This document shows, one piece after another, positions 9,463 through 18,820 of a stretch of DNA of 64,000 nt. The stretch spans positions 124,001-188,000 of the forward strand of contig NZ_CAMFKO010000002.1 of NCBI RefSeq assembly GCF_945957265.1, in the 5' to 3' direction. This DNA comes from an uncultured Dechloromonas sp. GTDB lineage: Bacteria > Pseudomonadota > Gammaproteobacteria > Burkholderiales > Rhodocyclaceae. How positions within the stretch are numbered: the stretch's first letter is position 1; the number at the start of each line of letters is the position of its first letter. The position numbers were made by a program, and so were the translations under genes. The notes under the pieces were generated by a model. The model was given only the letters and a program-made list of their open reading frames with translations. It was not told the DNA's origin and did no database searches.

Positions 9463-10323
9463 TTAGCGCTCCTCGTTCTGCCCGTCGGCTTCCCTGGCCG
9501 GCAGGGGCTCCAGGCCGAGGCGCTGGCGCACGGCTTCCGGCGAGATATTGAGCAACTGCCCGATATCCTTGTAGTCGTCGGGCAGGGCCGGATTGTCCCA
9601 GCCATGGGACGAGTGGCGAGCCAGGCGTACCGCCAGGGTCGCGTTGCGGACCCGTGCCTGCTCGGCGTTGTCGTCGTCGATCAGGGTCTGGAGCAGCGGC
9701 GGCAGGTGCCAGACGCGGCAAAGTTCGCGCTGGATTTCCAGGAAGGTGAAACCGAGGATTTGCTTCTGCGCATCGGCGCTGCGCATGCCGGGGTTCGCCT
9801 TCACCAGTTCCTGGATGCGCACGCCGAGTTTCGGGGCGGTGCACCACACCAGCATTTCGGCCAGGTCGTGGAGCAGCGCCGCGACCCGAACCTCCTCCAT
9901 GTTGATGTCCTGCCGCCAGATGGCCCATTCCTGGGCGTAGTCGGCCGCCCGCTGGGCGCGGCGGATGATCTGGAGCACGCCGAGAAGCGCTTGCGGGCCG
10001 GCTTCCTTGACTTGCTCCTCGATGGTGAACAGTTCGCTGAAGCGATTGAAGAAGGGTTCTATGCCGGCCATCATCACCGCGCTGGCGATGGTCGTGATGT
10101 CCCTTTGCAGGGAGCGTCCGCGCATCGGCTGGATGAAGGCCAGCACGCGCACGGTCATGATCGGGTCCTGCAGGACCAGATGCGCCAGTTCCCGGACGTC
10201 GACGCGGTCGAGATCGGCGCGCATCTCCTCCAGCCGGCGCTTGGTGACGCGAAGGATGGGTAGCCCGTTATTGCTGAACAGCAGGGTCCAGGAGTCAATG
10301 TCGGGTAGCGCGTGGTCAAGCAT
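9463..10323 (-). CDS. HDOD domain protein
   Basis: A 286-residue cytoplasmic protein with an HDOD domain over most of its length (about 15-230). It has the degenerate HD-like segment VAALLHDLAEMLVW and the helical pattern LVLQDPIMTVRVLAF that marks this family. HDOD proteins are non-catalytic relatives of HD phosphohydrolases that act as scaffolds in c-di-GMP, stress or motility signalling. ATG 10323 (MLDHALPD) is preferred; the open frame upstream to 10407 has proline-rich sequence unlike the family. A second HDOD protein lies 0.8 kb downstream. Partner and signal are unknown. Confidence 0.8.
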   Translation of the reverse strand: MLDHALPDIDSWTLLFSNNGLPILRVTKRRLEEMRADLDRVDVRELAHLVLQDPIMTVRVLAFIQPMRGRSLQRDITTIASAVMMAGIEPFFNRFSELFTIEEQVKEAGPQALLGVLQIIRRAQRAADYAQEWAIWRQDINMEEVRVAALLHDLAEMLVWCTAPKLGVRIQELVKANPGMRSADAQKQILGFTFLEIQRELCRVWHLPPLLQTLIDDDNAEQARVRNATLAVRLARHSSHGWDNPALPDDYKDIGQLLNISPEAVRQRLGLEPLPAREADGQNEER

Positions 10324-10445
10324 TGTCTGTCGGCTTTCGAAGGGCGGTTCCGTGCTGGCAGGGGGGAGTGTAAGGTGGCTGGCTATGCCGGGCAAGGGTG
10401 GCGGCATGCCATAATGCTGCTCCGCCCCAACATTCCCGAATCATC

Positions 10446-11087
10446 ATGCGCTACCAAGTCGTCCCGGTTACCCCGTTCGAGCAGAATTGCACCATTTTCT
10501 GGTGCGAGAAAACCCGTCAGGCCGTCGTCATCGATCCGGGCGGCGATATCGAGCGTATCCAGCGCGTGCTGAAAGACGAACAGCTGACGCTGGCCAAGGT
10601 GCTGGTCACCCACGGGCATATCGACCATGCCGGCGGCGTGGCCGCCCTGGTCGAACAGACCGGCGTACCGATCGAAGGGCCGCATGAAGAGGATCGTTTC
10701 TGGATCGAGGGCATGCCGCAGCAGAGCAAGATGTTCGGTTTCCCCAACGTGCGCAGCTTCGAGCCGACGCGCTGGTTGAAGGGGGGCGACAAGGTCGTTT
10801 TTGGCGAGGTCGAGCTGGATGTCTTGCACTGTCCGGGCCATACGCCGGGCCACGTGGTCTTCTTCCATGCGCCGAGCCGTCTGGCGCAGGTCGGCGACGT
10901 GCTGTTCCAGGGCTCCATCGGCCGGACGGATTTCCCGCGCGGCGACTACGACACCCTGATCGGCTCGATCAAGGGGCAGCTTTTCCCGCTCGGCGACGAT
11001 GTCGCGTTCATTCCCGGCCACGGCCCGATGTCCACCTTTGGCGAGGAACGCCAGTTCAATCCCTTCCTGTCCGGGCGCTTCGGCTGA
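10446..11087 (+). CDS. MBL-fold metallo-hydrolase, glyoxalase II-like (YcbL type)
   Basis: A 213-residue metallo-beta-lactamase-fold hydrolase. The metal-binding signature THGHIDHAGG lies at about 55-64, further ligands are in LHCPGHTPGH and in the aspartate of QVGDVLF, and a last His is in IPGHGPMS. The size fits the short single-domain glyoxalase II-like group (YcbL) rather than full-length GloB, which has an extra C-terminal helical domain for glutathione. Likely substrate is an S-acyl-glutathione such as S-lactoylglutathione; this is family inference. The ATG at 10446 follows a 120-base gap after the divergent HDOD gene. Its TGA directly abuts the stop of the convergent gene. Confidence 0.85.
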   Translation: MRYQVVPVTPFEQNCTIFWCEKTRQAVVIDPGGDIERIQRVLKDEQLTLAKVLVTHGHIDHAGGVAALVEQTGVPIEGPHEEDRFWIEGMPQQSKMFGFPNVRSFEPTRWLKGGDKVVFGEVELDVLHCPGHTPGHVVFFHAPSRLAQVGDVLFQGSIGRTDFPRGDYDTLIGSIKGQLFPLGDDVAFIPGHGPMSTFGEERQFNPFLSGRFG

Positions 11088-12266
11088 TCAGTTTGCCGGG
11101 CGGATCTTGGCGGCCCAGCCGATGGCGGTGAGCTGGGCGTCCAGGTAGGTTTCCGGCGATATGCCCAGGGCCTCGAGTTTGGCGGCGGCCGGGCCCAGTT
11201 CGCGTTTGTCCCCGTCGCAAACCGCGCTCAGGAGTTCGCCGAACGGTCCCGTATGATCGTTCAGCGCCTGTCGCGCCGGCTCCGGCAGGGGCAGCTGGTT
11301 CAGGATGTCGGACATCGGCATGTTGAGCAGCACGTCGAGCAGCGAGAAGGTGCCGATCATGAATGCCATGTCTTCCGGGTTTTCGAGCCCCGGGTCGAGC
11401 GGCAGTCGCGCGCTCAACAGTTCGATGAGACGGCCGCGCGCGGCCGCTTTCGGGAGCAGCGGGGTCGGGTGCTGGCCATTGTTGGGGTCGGAATAGACCA
11501 GAAGCTGCAACCAGCGTTGCAGTTGCCGGCGTCCCAGCAGGTTGATCGCCTGGCCGAAGCTGGTGATCGGGCTGCGCGGCGACATGGCGGCCGAATTGAC
11601 CAGCCGGAGCAGGCTGTACGAGAGCTTGGATTCCTCGCGGAAGATGTCTTCCAGGTCGCTGGTGCTGGCGTCGCCCTCGATCAGGCCCAGCAGCTTGAGC
11701 AGCTTGAGCTTGGTCATGTCGGCCTTGCCCGGCGCGGCGGAGCGGGCCAGCAGGTACTCTCCGGTCGAGAAGCTGCAGGCATTGGCCTGGGCCCACTCGC
11801 GATCGTTCTGGGTTTGCAGCCCGGTGATGCCGATCATGGTCCGGCTGGCCATGCCCAGCAGGTTGTAGGGCGGCAGGCTGCGGGCGTGGCTGGCGTCGAT
11901 GAGCAGGTAGTCCCAGGTGCCGCTCGCCGGGAGCTTGATGTTCGGGCAGGCGGCCAGGGCGAGTTTGCGGCTTGCTTTGCGCAGCTGGCTTTCGAGTGCG
12001 CTCAGTGTTTCCTGTTTGTCCGGCGAAATGTCGGCGGAAAACACGACCACCGCGCGCTCTCCCTGGTCTTGCAGGGCACCGCAATTGCTCTCGGCGGGAA
12101 AGAACCAGGGCAGGCGCCGGTCGAATTCGTCAAATTGCGACGCATGGGCCAGTTGCGAAAGCAGTTCCGGGCTGCGCGTGCCGTTGGGAAGTTCGGCAAG
12201 GAAGGCGGCCCAGCCGTCGTCTGAACCCAGCATCGGGTGGATGAAGACGTAAGGCAAATTGTTCAT
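11088..12266 (-). CDS. EAL-like/HDOD two-domain signalling protein (YuxH type)
   Basis: A 392-residue protein. The C-terminal half (about 195-390) is an HDOD domain (KLSYSLLRLVNSAAMS, ITSFGQAINLLG). The N-terminal 190 residues occupy the place of an EAL domain in YuxH-like proteins, but I see no E-x-L catalytic motif or the usual metal-binding acidic residues, so it is probably an inactive receptor or scaffold. Expected role is c-di-GMP-linked signalling; that is inferred from family. It ends base-to-base against the MBL hydrolase stop. The gene starts at ATG 12266. Confidence 0.78.
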   Translation of the reverse strand: MNNLPYVFIHPMLGSDDGWAAFLAELPNGTRSPELLSQLAHASQFDEFDRRLPWFFPAESNCGALQDQGERAVVVFSADISPDKQETLSALESQLRKASRKLALAACPNIKLPASGTWDYLLIDASHARSLPPYNLLGMASRTMIGITGLQTQNDREWAQANACSFSTGEYLLARSAAPGKADMTKLKLLKLLGLIEGDASTSDLEDIFREESKLSYSLLRLVNSAAMSPRSPITSFGQAINLLGRRQLQRWLQLLVYSDPNNGQHPTPLLPKAAARGRLIELLSARLPLDPGLENPEDMAFMIGTFSLLDVLLNMPMSDILNQLPLPEPARQALNDHTGPFGELLSAVCDGDKRELGPAAAKLEALGISPETYLDAQLTAIGWAAKIRPAN

Positions 12267-12382
12267 GGCGCATGCTCGTCATTGTTTTTGACAATACTAA
12301 CAAACCGATGCCTTTCCGTGTTCGATGTCGGCATAAATATGCGATCCGGAAAGCGGGCGTTGTGCCAACGTATAATCGCCCC

Positions 12383-13000
12383 ATGACTCCACCCTACTGG
12401 ACGCAGGCCGCCGGGGAACTGGCGGCGAACGATCCGCTCATGGCCGAGCTGGTAAAACGTTATCGAGGCGCTTCGCTGGCGTCTCGCGGCGACCCGTTTT
12501 CCACCCTGGCGCGCTCCATCGTCGGGCAGCAGATTTCGGTCAAGGCGGCCGACACCGTGTGGGCCCGCTTTGTCGAACGGGTGGGGGAGATCACGCCACG
12601 GCAGCTCGCCCAGGTGGGCGAGGAGGGGCTGGCGGGTTGCGGCTTGTCGCAACGCAAAATCGAGTATGTGAGCGATCTGGCCCGGCACTTTCTCAGCGGC
12701 CGGTTGAGTCCCGCGCATTGGGCGGACCTGGACGACGAGGCGATCATCGCGGAACTGGTCGGCGTGCGCGGCATCGGCAGGTGGACCGCCGAAATGTTCC
12801 TGATCTTCAACCTGATGCGCCCGGATGTGTTTCCGGTTGACGATATCGGCCTGCAACGTGCCGTCTTCGAGCGCTATTTCGACGGTGCGAAGCAGCCTCG
12901 GCGACTCCTCGCGGAATACGGGGATCGCTGGCGCCCGTGGCGTTCGGTGGCTACCTGGTATTTGTGGCGCAGCCTCGACCCGCTCCCGGTGGCGTACTGA
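12383..13000 (+). CDS. DNA-3-methyladenine glycosylase II (AlkA-like, HhH-GPD)
   Basis: A 205-residue HhH-GPD superfamily base-excision glycosylase. The early helix [14 protein letters not shown], the helix-hairpin-helix [14 protein letters not shown] and the catalytic aspartate region [11 protein letters not shown] are all visible. It would remove 3-methyladenine and related alkylated bases. It is shorter than E. coli AlkA (282 residues) because it lacks the N-terminal beta domain, as in many proteobacterial homologues. The ATG at 12383 aligns with the usual start; the upstream frame is unlikely to be coding. accA follows after 59 bases, an order common in betaproteobacteria. Confidence 0.88.
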   Translation: MTPPYWTQAAGELAANDPLMAELVKRYRGASLASRGDPFSTLARSIVGQQISVKAADTVWARFVERVGEITPRQLAQVGEEGLAGCGLSQRKIEYVSDLARHFLSGRLSPAHWADLDDEAIIAELVGVRGIGRWTAEMFLIFNLMRPDVFPVDDIGLQRAVFERYFDGAKQPRRLLAEYGDRWRPWRSVATWYLWRSLDPLPVAY

Positions 13001-13059
13001 AACGTTGGCGGCCGTACCTTTGGGGTAAAATGCGCCGCAACTTAGCAAACGAGCAGTCC

Positions 13060-14028
13060 ATGAAAACTAGTTTCCTCGACTTCGAGCAATCCATTGCCGA
13101 CCTTGAAGCCAAGATCGAAGAGTTGCGCTTTGTGCAGGATGACTCCGCTGTCGATATCTCCGAAGAAATCGACCGTCTGCAAAGCAAAAGCGCCCAACTG
13201 ACCAAGGATATCTACGCCAAGCTGACGCCGTGGCAGATTTCGCAGGTGGCCCGCCATCCGCAACGTCCCTATACCCTCGACTATCTGTCGCTGATCTTTA
13301 CCGACTTCGAAGAGTTGCACGGTGACCGCGCGTTCGCCGACGATCACGCCATTGTCGGTGGCCTGGCGCGTTTCAACGGCCAGCCGGTTATGGTCATCGG
13401 TCACCAGAAGGGCCGCGATACCAAGGAAAAGATTTACCGCAACTTCGGCATGCCCCGCCCGGAAGGCTATCGCAAGGCCCTGCGCCTGATGAAGCTGGCC
13501 GAAAAATTCGGCATCCCGGTGATGACTTTCGTCGACACGCCGGGCGCCTACCCCGGCATCGACGCCGAGGAGCGCGGCCAGTCCGAGGCCATTGGCCGCA
13601 ACCTGTACGTGATGGCCGAACTCAAGGTGCCGGTCATCGTCACCATCATCGGCGAAGGCGGTTCCGGCGGCGCGCTGGCGATTGCCGTCGGCGATACCGT
13701 GCAGATGCTGCAATATTCGACCTATTCGGTCATTTCGCCGGAAGGTTGCGCGTCCATTCTCTGGAAGAGCGCCGAAAAGGCGCCCGAAGCGGCCGAAACC
13801 ATGGGCATCACGGCGCAGCGCCTGAAAACCCTGGGCCTGGTCGACAAGGTGGTCAATGAGCCGCTGGGCGGCGCCCACCGCGATCATGCTGTCATGGCGC
13901 AGAACCTCAAGAAGGCCCTGCAGGATGCGCTGAAGCAGCTTTCCGGGCTGTCCACCGGCGAATTGCTGGAGGCGCGCTACGAGCGGCTGATGAGCTATGG
14001 CCGCTTCAAGGAACAGCCGGTCGGCTGA
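13060..14028 (+). CDS. accA: Acetyl-CoA carboxylase carboxyltransferase subunit alpha
   Basis: A 322-residue subunit, the normal length. With AccD (encoded at 49.4 kb) it forms the carboxyltransferase that moves carboxyl from biotin-BCCP to acetyl-CoA in fatty acid synthesis. Diagnostic segments are the N-terminal coiled coil ([18 protein letters not shown]), [29 protein letters not shown] and the oxyanion region [14 protein letters not shown]. The start at 13060 gives the standard N-terminus. The tilS start codon lies inside the last 32 bases, so the two are translationally coupled. Confidence 0.97.
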   Translation: MKTSFLDFEQSIADLEAKIEELRFVQDDSAVDISEEIDRLQSKSAQLTKDIYAKLTPWQISQVARHPQRPYTLDYLSLIFTDFEELHGDRAFADDHAIVGGLARFNGQPVMVIGHQKGRDTKEKIYRNFGMPRPEGYRKALRLMKLAEKFGIPVMTFVDTPGAYPGIDAEERGQSEAIGRNLYVMAELKVPVIVTIIGEGGSGGALAIAVGDTVQMLQYSTYSVISPEGCASILWKSAEKAPEAAETMGITAQRLKTLGLVDKVVNEPLGGAHRDHAVMAQNLKKALQDALKQLSGLSTGELLEARYERLMSYGRFKEQPVG

Positions 14029-14968
14029 CCTGCCCAAGCGGGTCGGTAGCTTTCTCGCCGCCCGCCTCGCCCCGGATGCCCCGCTTGCGGTGGGGCTGTC
14101 CGGCGGCTGCGATTCCGTCGTCCTGCTTCACCTTCTCGTCCGCTCGGGCTGGAAGGGCGAGCTGCAAGCCATCCATGTGCATCACGGCTTGTCTCCCAAT
14201 GCCGATGACTGGGCGGCCTTTTGCGGCGACTATTGCCGCAGCCTGGGGGTGCCGCTCGTCGTTCGCCGCGTATCGGTCGATGGCGCCTCCGGCCTCGGGA
14301 TCGAGGCGGCTGCCCGCAATGCCCGTTATGCGGCCTTCTCGGAAGTGGCCCGGGGCTGCCTGTTGCTGGCCCACCACCGCGGCGACCAGGCGGAAACCGT
14401 GTTGTTCAATTTGCTGCGCGGGAGCGGCGTGAATGGCGCGGCCGGCATTCCGGTTGCGCGGAGATCGGGCGGTGTCGATCTGCTCAGGCCGCTGCTCGAT
14501 GTCTCCAGGGACGAAATCGAGGCCTATGCCTGCGCTGCCGGCTTGTCCTGGGTGACCGACGAAAGCAATGCCGATACGGCATTGACCCGCAATTATCTGC
14601 GGCACGACGCGCTGGTCGGCCTGGGGCGGAGATTTCCGGCGGCCGAGTCCTCGCTGGCCCGGGCCGCGGCCAATTTCGCGGAAGCCGCGGAATTGCTCGA
14701 CGAGCTGGCCGAGCTGGATTGGCGACAGGTCAGCGACGGTGAGGCGGCCACGATGGCCGGCTTGCGCCAGTTGAGCGTCCCGCGGCTGAAGAATCTGCTG
14801 CGCCACCGCCTGCGCAGCCTGGGCTGGCAGGTTCCTGTCGCCAGCCGTCTCGACGAATTCGCCCGGCAGCTCCTCGCCGCCGCACCCGACCGTCATCCGG
14901 AGCTCGTGCTCGGCGCGGGCGTGATGCGGGTAGCGAACCGGCGGCTGCACTGGTCGTTAAGAAAATAA
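13997..14968 (+). CDS. tilS: tRNA(Ile)-lysidine synthase, short form
   Basis: Modifies C34 of tRNA-Ile(CAT) to lysidine using ATP and lysine. The PP-loop SGGCDS lies near residues 34-40, followed by IHVHHGLS and the [12 protein letters not shown] signature, then the substrate-binding domain. The protein is 323 residues while E. coli TilS is 432: the C-terminal domain that clamps the acceptor stem is missing, and the stop is followed by non-coding sequence, so this is a natural short form rather than a visible frameshift. It overlaps the accA end by 32 bases. Confidence 0.9.
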   Translation: MAASRNSRSADLPKRVGSFLAARLAPDAPLAVGLSGGCDSVVLLHLLVRSGWKGELQAIHVHHGLSPNADDWAAFCGDYCRSLGVPLVVRRVSVDGASGLGIEAAARNARYAAFSEVARGCLLLAHHRGDQAETVLFNLLRGSGVNGAAGIPVARRSGGVDLLRPLLDVSRDEIEAYACAAGLSWVTDESNADTALTRNYLRHDALVGLGRRFPAAESSLARAAANFAEAAELLDELAELDWRQVSDGEAATMAGLRQLSVPRLKNLLRHRLRSLGWQVPVASRLDEFARQLLAAAPDRHPELVLGAGVMRVANRRLHWSLRK

Positions 14969-15047
14969 CAATCTGTTACCAAGCGCCTTTCCGCGGCGAA
15001 TGGCCTTCAGTTACAATCAAAGAATTACTTTATTCATATAACAGGCC

Positions 15048-15926
15048 ATGATTACCGGATCCATTGTCGCCATCGTTACGCCCATGCATGAGGATGGCAG
15101 CCTCGATTTGAACGCCTTCCGCAAGCTGCTCGACTTCCACGTGCAGGAAGGCACCGACGCCGTCGTCGTCGTCGGCACGACCGGCGAATCGCCGACCGTC
15201 AACGTCGAGGAGCATTGCGAACTGATCAAAGTGGCGGTCGAGCACATCGCCGGCCGTATCCCGGTCATCGCCGGCACCGGCGGCAATTCGACGGCGGAAG
15301 CGATCGAGCTCACGGAATTTGCCAAGAAGGCCGGCGCCGACATGTCGCTGTCCGTGGTGCCTTACTACAATCGCCCGACCCAGGAAGGCATGTATCGCCA
15401 TTTCAAGGCGATTGCCGAAGCGGTCGAGCTGCCGATCCTGCTCTACAACGTGCCCGGCCGCACCGTGGCCGACATGTCCAACGACACCATCCTGCGCCTG
15501 GCGCAGGTGCCGGGTATCGTCGGCGTCAAGGACGCCACCGGCAACCTGGACCGTGCCTGCGACCTGATCGCCCGTGCACCGAAGGAATTCGGCCTGTACA
15601 CCGGCGACGACATGACGGCCGTGGCGACCATCGCCCTCGGTTTCCATGGCGACATCTCGGTGACCGCCAACGTTGCGCCGCGCCTGATGCACGAAATGTG
15701 CGTTGCCGCCCGCAATGGCGAGATCGCCAAGGCCCGCGAGATCCATTTCAAGCTGCTCGGCCTGCATCGCGACCTGTTCTGCGAAGCCAACCCGATTCCG
15801 GTCAAGTGGGCGGTACACCAGCTCGGCCTGATGCCCAACGGCATCCGCCTGCCCCTGACCACCCTGTCGGAGGCTGCGCAGCCTCGCGTTCTGGCCGCTC
15901 TGCGCCAGGCCGGCCTGATCGCCTGA
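15048..15926 (+). CDS. dapA: 4-hydroxy-tetrahydrodipicolinate synthase
   Basis: A 292-residue TIM-barrel aldolase condensing pyruvate with aspartate semialdehyde in lysine and diaminopimelate synthesis. The Schiff-base lysine is K161 (GVKDATGNL), the catalytic tyrosine sits in LLYNVPGRT, and GTTGESPT is the conserved N-terminal motif. Its substrate is made by Asd, encoded at 40.8 kb. An AT-rich stretch upstream (about 15,010-15,045) is a likely promoter region. bamC follows after 18 bases, the usual dapA-bamC arrangement. Confidence 0.97.
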   Translation: MITGSIVAIVTPMHEDGSLDLNAFRKLLDFHVQEGTDAVVVVGTTGESPTVNVEEHCELIKVAVEHIAGRIPVIAGTGGNSTAEAIELTEFAKKAGADMSLSVVPYYNRPTQEGMYRHFKAIAEAVELPILLYNVPGRTVADMSNDTILRLAQVPGIVGVKDATGNLDRACDLIARAPKEFGLYTGDDMTAVATIALGFHGDISVTANVAPRLMHEMCVAARNGEIAKAREIHFKLLGLHRDLFCEANPIPVKWAVHQLGLMPNGIRLPLTTLSEAAQPRVLAALRQAGLIA

Positions 15927-15944
15927 CCCCGGAGTACAAGAAAC

Positions 15945-17072
15945 ATGAATCGTCGGCTTTCCGGCCTCGCTCTTTCCCTGCTTGCCGTTGCGCTGGCCGG
16001 GTGCAGCATTCTTCCCGACTCCCGCAAGATCGAATACAAGTCCGCCGGCAAGGCGCCGACGCTCGAAGTGCCGCCCGATCTGACGCAGGTCACCCGCGAC
16101 GACAAGTACCTGGTGCCCGATGCCGCCGGCAAGGGCAGCGCCACTTTCTCGGCTTACAGTGCGGATCGCACGCCGCAGGCGCAGGCGCAGAACTCGACTG
16201 TCCTGCCGCAGGTCGACAAGGTGCGTGTCGAGCGCTCCGGCAACCAGCGCTGGCTGGTCGTGACGGCGCCGGCCGACAAGCTGTGGGATACCGTCAAGGA
16301 TTTCTGGCAGGAAACCGGCTTCATCATCAACGTGGAGCGTCCCGAGGCGGGCGTGATGGAAACCGACTGGGCGGAAAATCGTGCGAAGATCGGCCAGGAT
16401 TTCATTCGCAATACGCTGGGCCGCCTGCTCGATTCGCTGTACTCGACGGGCGAGCGCGACAAGTTCCGCACCCGCTTCGAACCGGGCGCCACGCCGGGTA
16501 CCACCGATATCTTCGTGAGCCACCGCGGCATGGAAGAGGTTTATACCTCGTCGGCCAAGGATGAGACGCGCTGGCAGCCGCGGGCGGCTGATCCCGAGCT
16601 CGAAGCCGAAATGCTGCGTCGCCTGATGGTTCGTCTCGGTTCGGAAGAGAAGCGCGCCGAAGCGTCGCTGGCCTCGGTCAAGGCCGAACCGCGCGCCAAG
16701 CTGGCCAAGTCGGACGATGGCGCCGGCACGCTGGAGGTGCTCGAGCGGTTCGACCGCGCCTGGCGCCGTGTCGGTCTGGCACTGGATCGTGTCGGCTTTA
16801 CCGTCGAGGATCGCGACCGTTCTCGTGGCCTGTATTTTGTCCGCTACGTCGATCCGGATGCCGACAATCGCAGCAAGAAGGACACTGGCCTGTTGTCCAA
16901 GCTGGCTTTCTGGAAGAGCACTCCGCCCGTTAACACGAATGCGCAGTACCGCATTTATGTCAGTGAAGAGGGGCAGCAGAGCGTCGTCAAGGTGCTGTCC
17001 GCCGAAGGCGGCACGGACAAGTCGGAAACCGCCAAGAAGATTCTCGGCCTGCTCCTCCAGCAGTTGCAGTGA
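15945..17072 (+). CDS. bamC: Outer membrane assembly lipoprotein BamC (NlpB)
   Basis: A 375-residue lipoprotein of the BAM complex, which folds and inserts outer-membrane beta-barrel proteins. The signal peptide ends at lipobox LAGC (Cys20). After it come the low-complexity BamD-binding segment (YKSAGKAPTLEVPPDL, the NlpB signature) and two helix-grip domains (about 80-190 and 250-375). It lies in the canonical place after dapA. The following gene starts on a GTG overlapping the stop. Confidence 0.93.
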   Translation: MNRRLSGLALSLLAVALAGCSILPDSRKIEYKSAGKAPTLEVPPDLTQVTRDDKYLVPDAAGKGSATFSAYSADRTPQAQAQNSTVLPQVDKVRVERSGNQRWLVVTAPADKLWDTVKDFWQETGFIINVERPEAGVMETDWAENRAKIGQDFIRNTLGRLLDSLYSTGERDKFRTRFEPGATPGTTDIFVSHRGMEEVYTSSAKDETRWQPRAADPELEAEMLRRLMVRLGSEEKRAEASLASVKAEPRAKLAKSDDGAGTLEVLERFDRAWRRVGLALDRVGFTVEDRDRSRGLYFVRYVDPDADNRSKKDTGLLSKLAFWKSTPPVNTNAQYRIYVSEEGQQSVVKVLSAEGGTDKSETAKKILGLLLQQLQ

Positions 17073-17836
17073 TCCGTTTCGCCTCGCTCGGCAGCGGCAG
17101 CGCCGGTAACGCGCTGCTTGTCGAGTCGGGGGAAACCTGTCTGATGCTCGACTGCGGCTTCGGGCTGCGGGAAACCGCCGCCCGCATGCTGCGTCTCGGC
17201 AAGCATCCCTCCGATCTGGCCGGTATCGTGGTCACCCATGAGCATGGCGATCATGTGGGCGGCGTCTTCCGCCTGGCCCGCAAGTACGCTCTGCCCATCT
17301 GGATGACGCACGGCACCTGGGTGGGATGTCGACAGGATTCGGCCGGCCTGGACCTGCGCATCATCGACAGCCATCAAGCCTTTACGGTCGGCGCTTTCGA
17401 TGTTCTGCCCTTCCCGGTTCCGCATGATGCGCGCGAACCGGTCCAGTATGTGTTTTCTGTCGGCGAACGGCGCCTGGGTGTGCTGACCGACATCGGCGAG
17501 CCGACGGCGCATGTTTGCGCGATGCTATCCGGCTGCGACGGGCTGGTCCTTGAGTTCAACCACGATGCCGAACAGCTGGCCCGTTCGGCCTATCCGCTTT
17601 CGCTGAAGCGCCGCATTGCCGGTCGCCTGGGGCATCTGGAAAACGGGGCTGCCGCAGCCCTGCTCGGCCGGATCGATTGTTCACGGCTGCAGCACCTGGT
17701 GGCGGCCCACCTGAGCGAGCGGAACAATCAGCCGGAGTTGGTGCGGGGTATTCTCGCCGCGCTGTCCGGCGGTACCTTGGGAAAAATTTCGGTGGCTTCG
17801 CAGGAGCAGGGCTTCGATTGGTGTTGCCTGACCTAG
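17069..17836 (+). CDS. MBL-fold metallo-hydrolase (YycJ/WalJ-like)
   Basis: A 255-residue metallo-beta-lactamase-fold protein. The N-terminus RFASLGSGSAGNALLVE and the metal site VTHEHGDHVGG match the YycJ/WalJ group, which are exonuclease-like hydrolases. Later metal ligands are suggested by the aspartate in VLTDIGEPT and the histidine in EFNHDAEQL. It starts on GTG 17069, overlapping the bamC stop (GTGA), so expression is coupled. The substrate is not defined. A strong bidirectional terminator follows. Confidence 0.85.
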   Translation: MIRFASLGSGSAGNALLVESGETCLMLDCGFGLRETAARMLRLGKHPSDLAGIVVTHEHGDHVGGVFRLARKYALPIWMTHGTWVGCRQDSAGLDLRIIDSHQAFTVGAFDVLPFPVPHDAREPVQYVFSVGERRLGVLTDIGEPTAHVCAMLSGCDGLVLEFNHDAEQLARSAYPLSLKRRIAGRLGHLENGAAAALLGRIDCSRLQHLVAAHLSERNNQPELVRGILAALSGGTLGKISVASQEQGFDWCCLT

Positions 17837-17852
17837 CTCGATAAAGCTTCAG

Positions 17853-17890
17853 GCAACAAAAAACGGGGCCGAGGCCCCGTTTTTTGTTGC
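17853..17890. terminator. Bidirectional intrinsic terminator
   Basis: Perfect 18-base arms (17853-17870 and 17873-17890) made of a GGGGCC/GGCCCC core flanked by six A on one side and six T on the other. It works for the MBL gene on the plus strand and for the converging lipoprotein gene on the minus strand. Confidence 0.93.
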
Positions 17891-17903
17891 TGTGCTGGAA
17901 GAA

Positions 17904-18158
17904 TTACTTCTTGTCAGCAGCGGCCGGAGCGGCAGCTTCAGCCGGCTTGGCGGCTTCAGCCGGAGCGGCCGGGGCAGCAGCCGGAGCAGCGGCTTCAGCC
18001 GGCTTGGCAGCTTCAGCCGGGGCGGCGGCCGGAGCGGCAGCAGCCGGGGCCGGGGCAGCAGCCGGAGCCGGAGCGGCGGCCGGAGCGGCTTCTTCCTTCT
18101 TACCGCAAGCGGTCAGGGCAACAGCCAGCAGGGCAGCAACGAGAATAGACTTATTCAT
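17904..18158 (-). CDS. Small Ala/Pro/Glu-rich repeat lipoprotein
   Basis: An 84-residue protein with a lipoprotein signal peptide (MNKSILVAALLAVALTAC, lipobox LTAC, Cys18) followed by GKKEE and about 60 residues made almost only of Ala, Pro, Glu and Lys. The unit PAEAAKPAEAAAPA occurs twice. The mature part is probably extended and could bridge periplasm or peptidoglycan. The DNA repeats (GCAGCTTCAGCCGGCTTGG and variants) make it prone to length change by slippage. It is monocistronic, convergent with the MBL gene and separated by the terminator. No named family is recognised. Confidence 0.75.
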   Translation of the reverse strand: MNKSILVAALLAVALTACGKKEEAAPAAAPAPAAAPAPAAAAPAAAPAEAAKPAEAAAPAAAPAAPAEAAKPAEAAAPAAADKK

Positions 18159-18294
18159 GGGATTTCCTTATCGACAAGAACCAACAAAATCTTAATTTAT
18201 CGGAGATCAGGAGCTACCTGATCAGCACACGATTATAACAATAATTTATTTGCAGAGGGCTTTGTTTGTTGCATTGCGGAATGGCATCCGGGTA

Positions 18295-18771
18295 CTAGAG
18301 GCCAACTGTCGAGTTGCTTATCCGCTCGCCGCCTTCCGCCCATATTTCGTTGAATTTCGCCAGATAGGGGCGCAATTCGTCGCTTTCGTCGATCAGGAGC
18401 TTGCTGCGCGGCATGTCGCGCTCGAAGCGTATCAGTCCGTACTTGTCGTCGACGATGATCATGCTGTCGCGCAGGTGGGCGAGCTGCGCCGGGGTTTCCT
18501 GCGCGGCGGCGACATGCCCGTAAGTGGTCAGCAGGCTTTGCAGCAAGGGGTGCTGGTTGCGGAGCGGGGAACCGTTGCGCACCGCGATGGACAGCGCGTT
18601 GGAGCGAGCGCCGGAGACGAGGCGCTTGACATGGGCCAGACGGGGCGCCGAGTCAAGTTTCAGCGTCGTCAGGTCTTCGTCGTAAATGCGAATCTGTTTT
18701 GTGGCAATGGCCAGCAAACGGTCGATTGCCGTTTGGTAGTCTGCCCAGGATGTGATCAGTTCGCGAGCCAT
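18295..18771 (-). CDS. Conserved protein of unknown function (PLD-like fold possible)
   Basis: A 158-residue cytoplasmic protein divergent from rlmD. Sequence such as ATKQIRIYDEDL, the middle part and the DDKYGLIRFERD segment resemble the short proteobacterial proteins that sit next to rlmD and have a phospholipase-D-like fold without the paired HKD motifs. No HKD is visible here, so no catalytic role is proposed. ATG 18771 is the only sensible start. The 136 bases between it and the lipoprotein gene are AT-rich and probably hold that gene's promoter. Confidence 0.65.
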   Translation of the reverse strand: MARELITSWADYQTAIDRLLAIATKQIRIYDEDLTTLKLDSAPRLAHVKRLVSGARSNALSIAVRNGSPLRNQHPLLQSLLTTYGHVAAAQETPAQLAHLRDSMIIVDDKYGLIRFERDMPRSKLLIDESDELRPYLAKFNEIWAEGGERISNSTVGL

Positions 18772-18820
18772 GGCGCTTAGTGTAACCGATTGATAGAATT
18801 CGCGCTTTTTGGAGTCGACC

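Noticed and set aside
11085..11090. TGATCA joint of two stops as a functional site
   Set aside because: Two convergent stops simply abut; the palindrome follows from TGA/TCA and needs no further explanation.
17904..18158. CRISPR array suggested by repeated units
   Set aside because: Repeats are short, irregular and coding (Ala/Pro/Glu) with a lipoprotein signal ahead; there are no uniform spacers and no cas genes. No CRISPR array was seen anywhere in the window.
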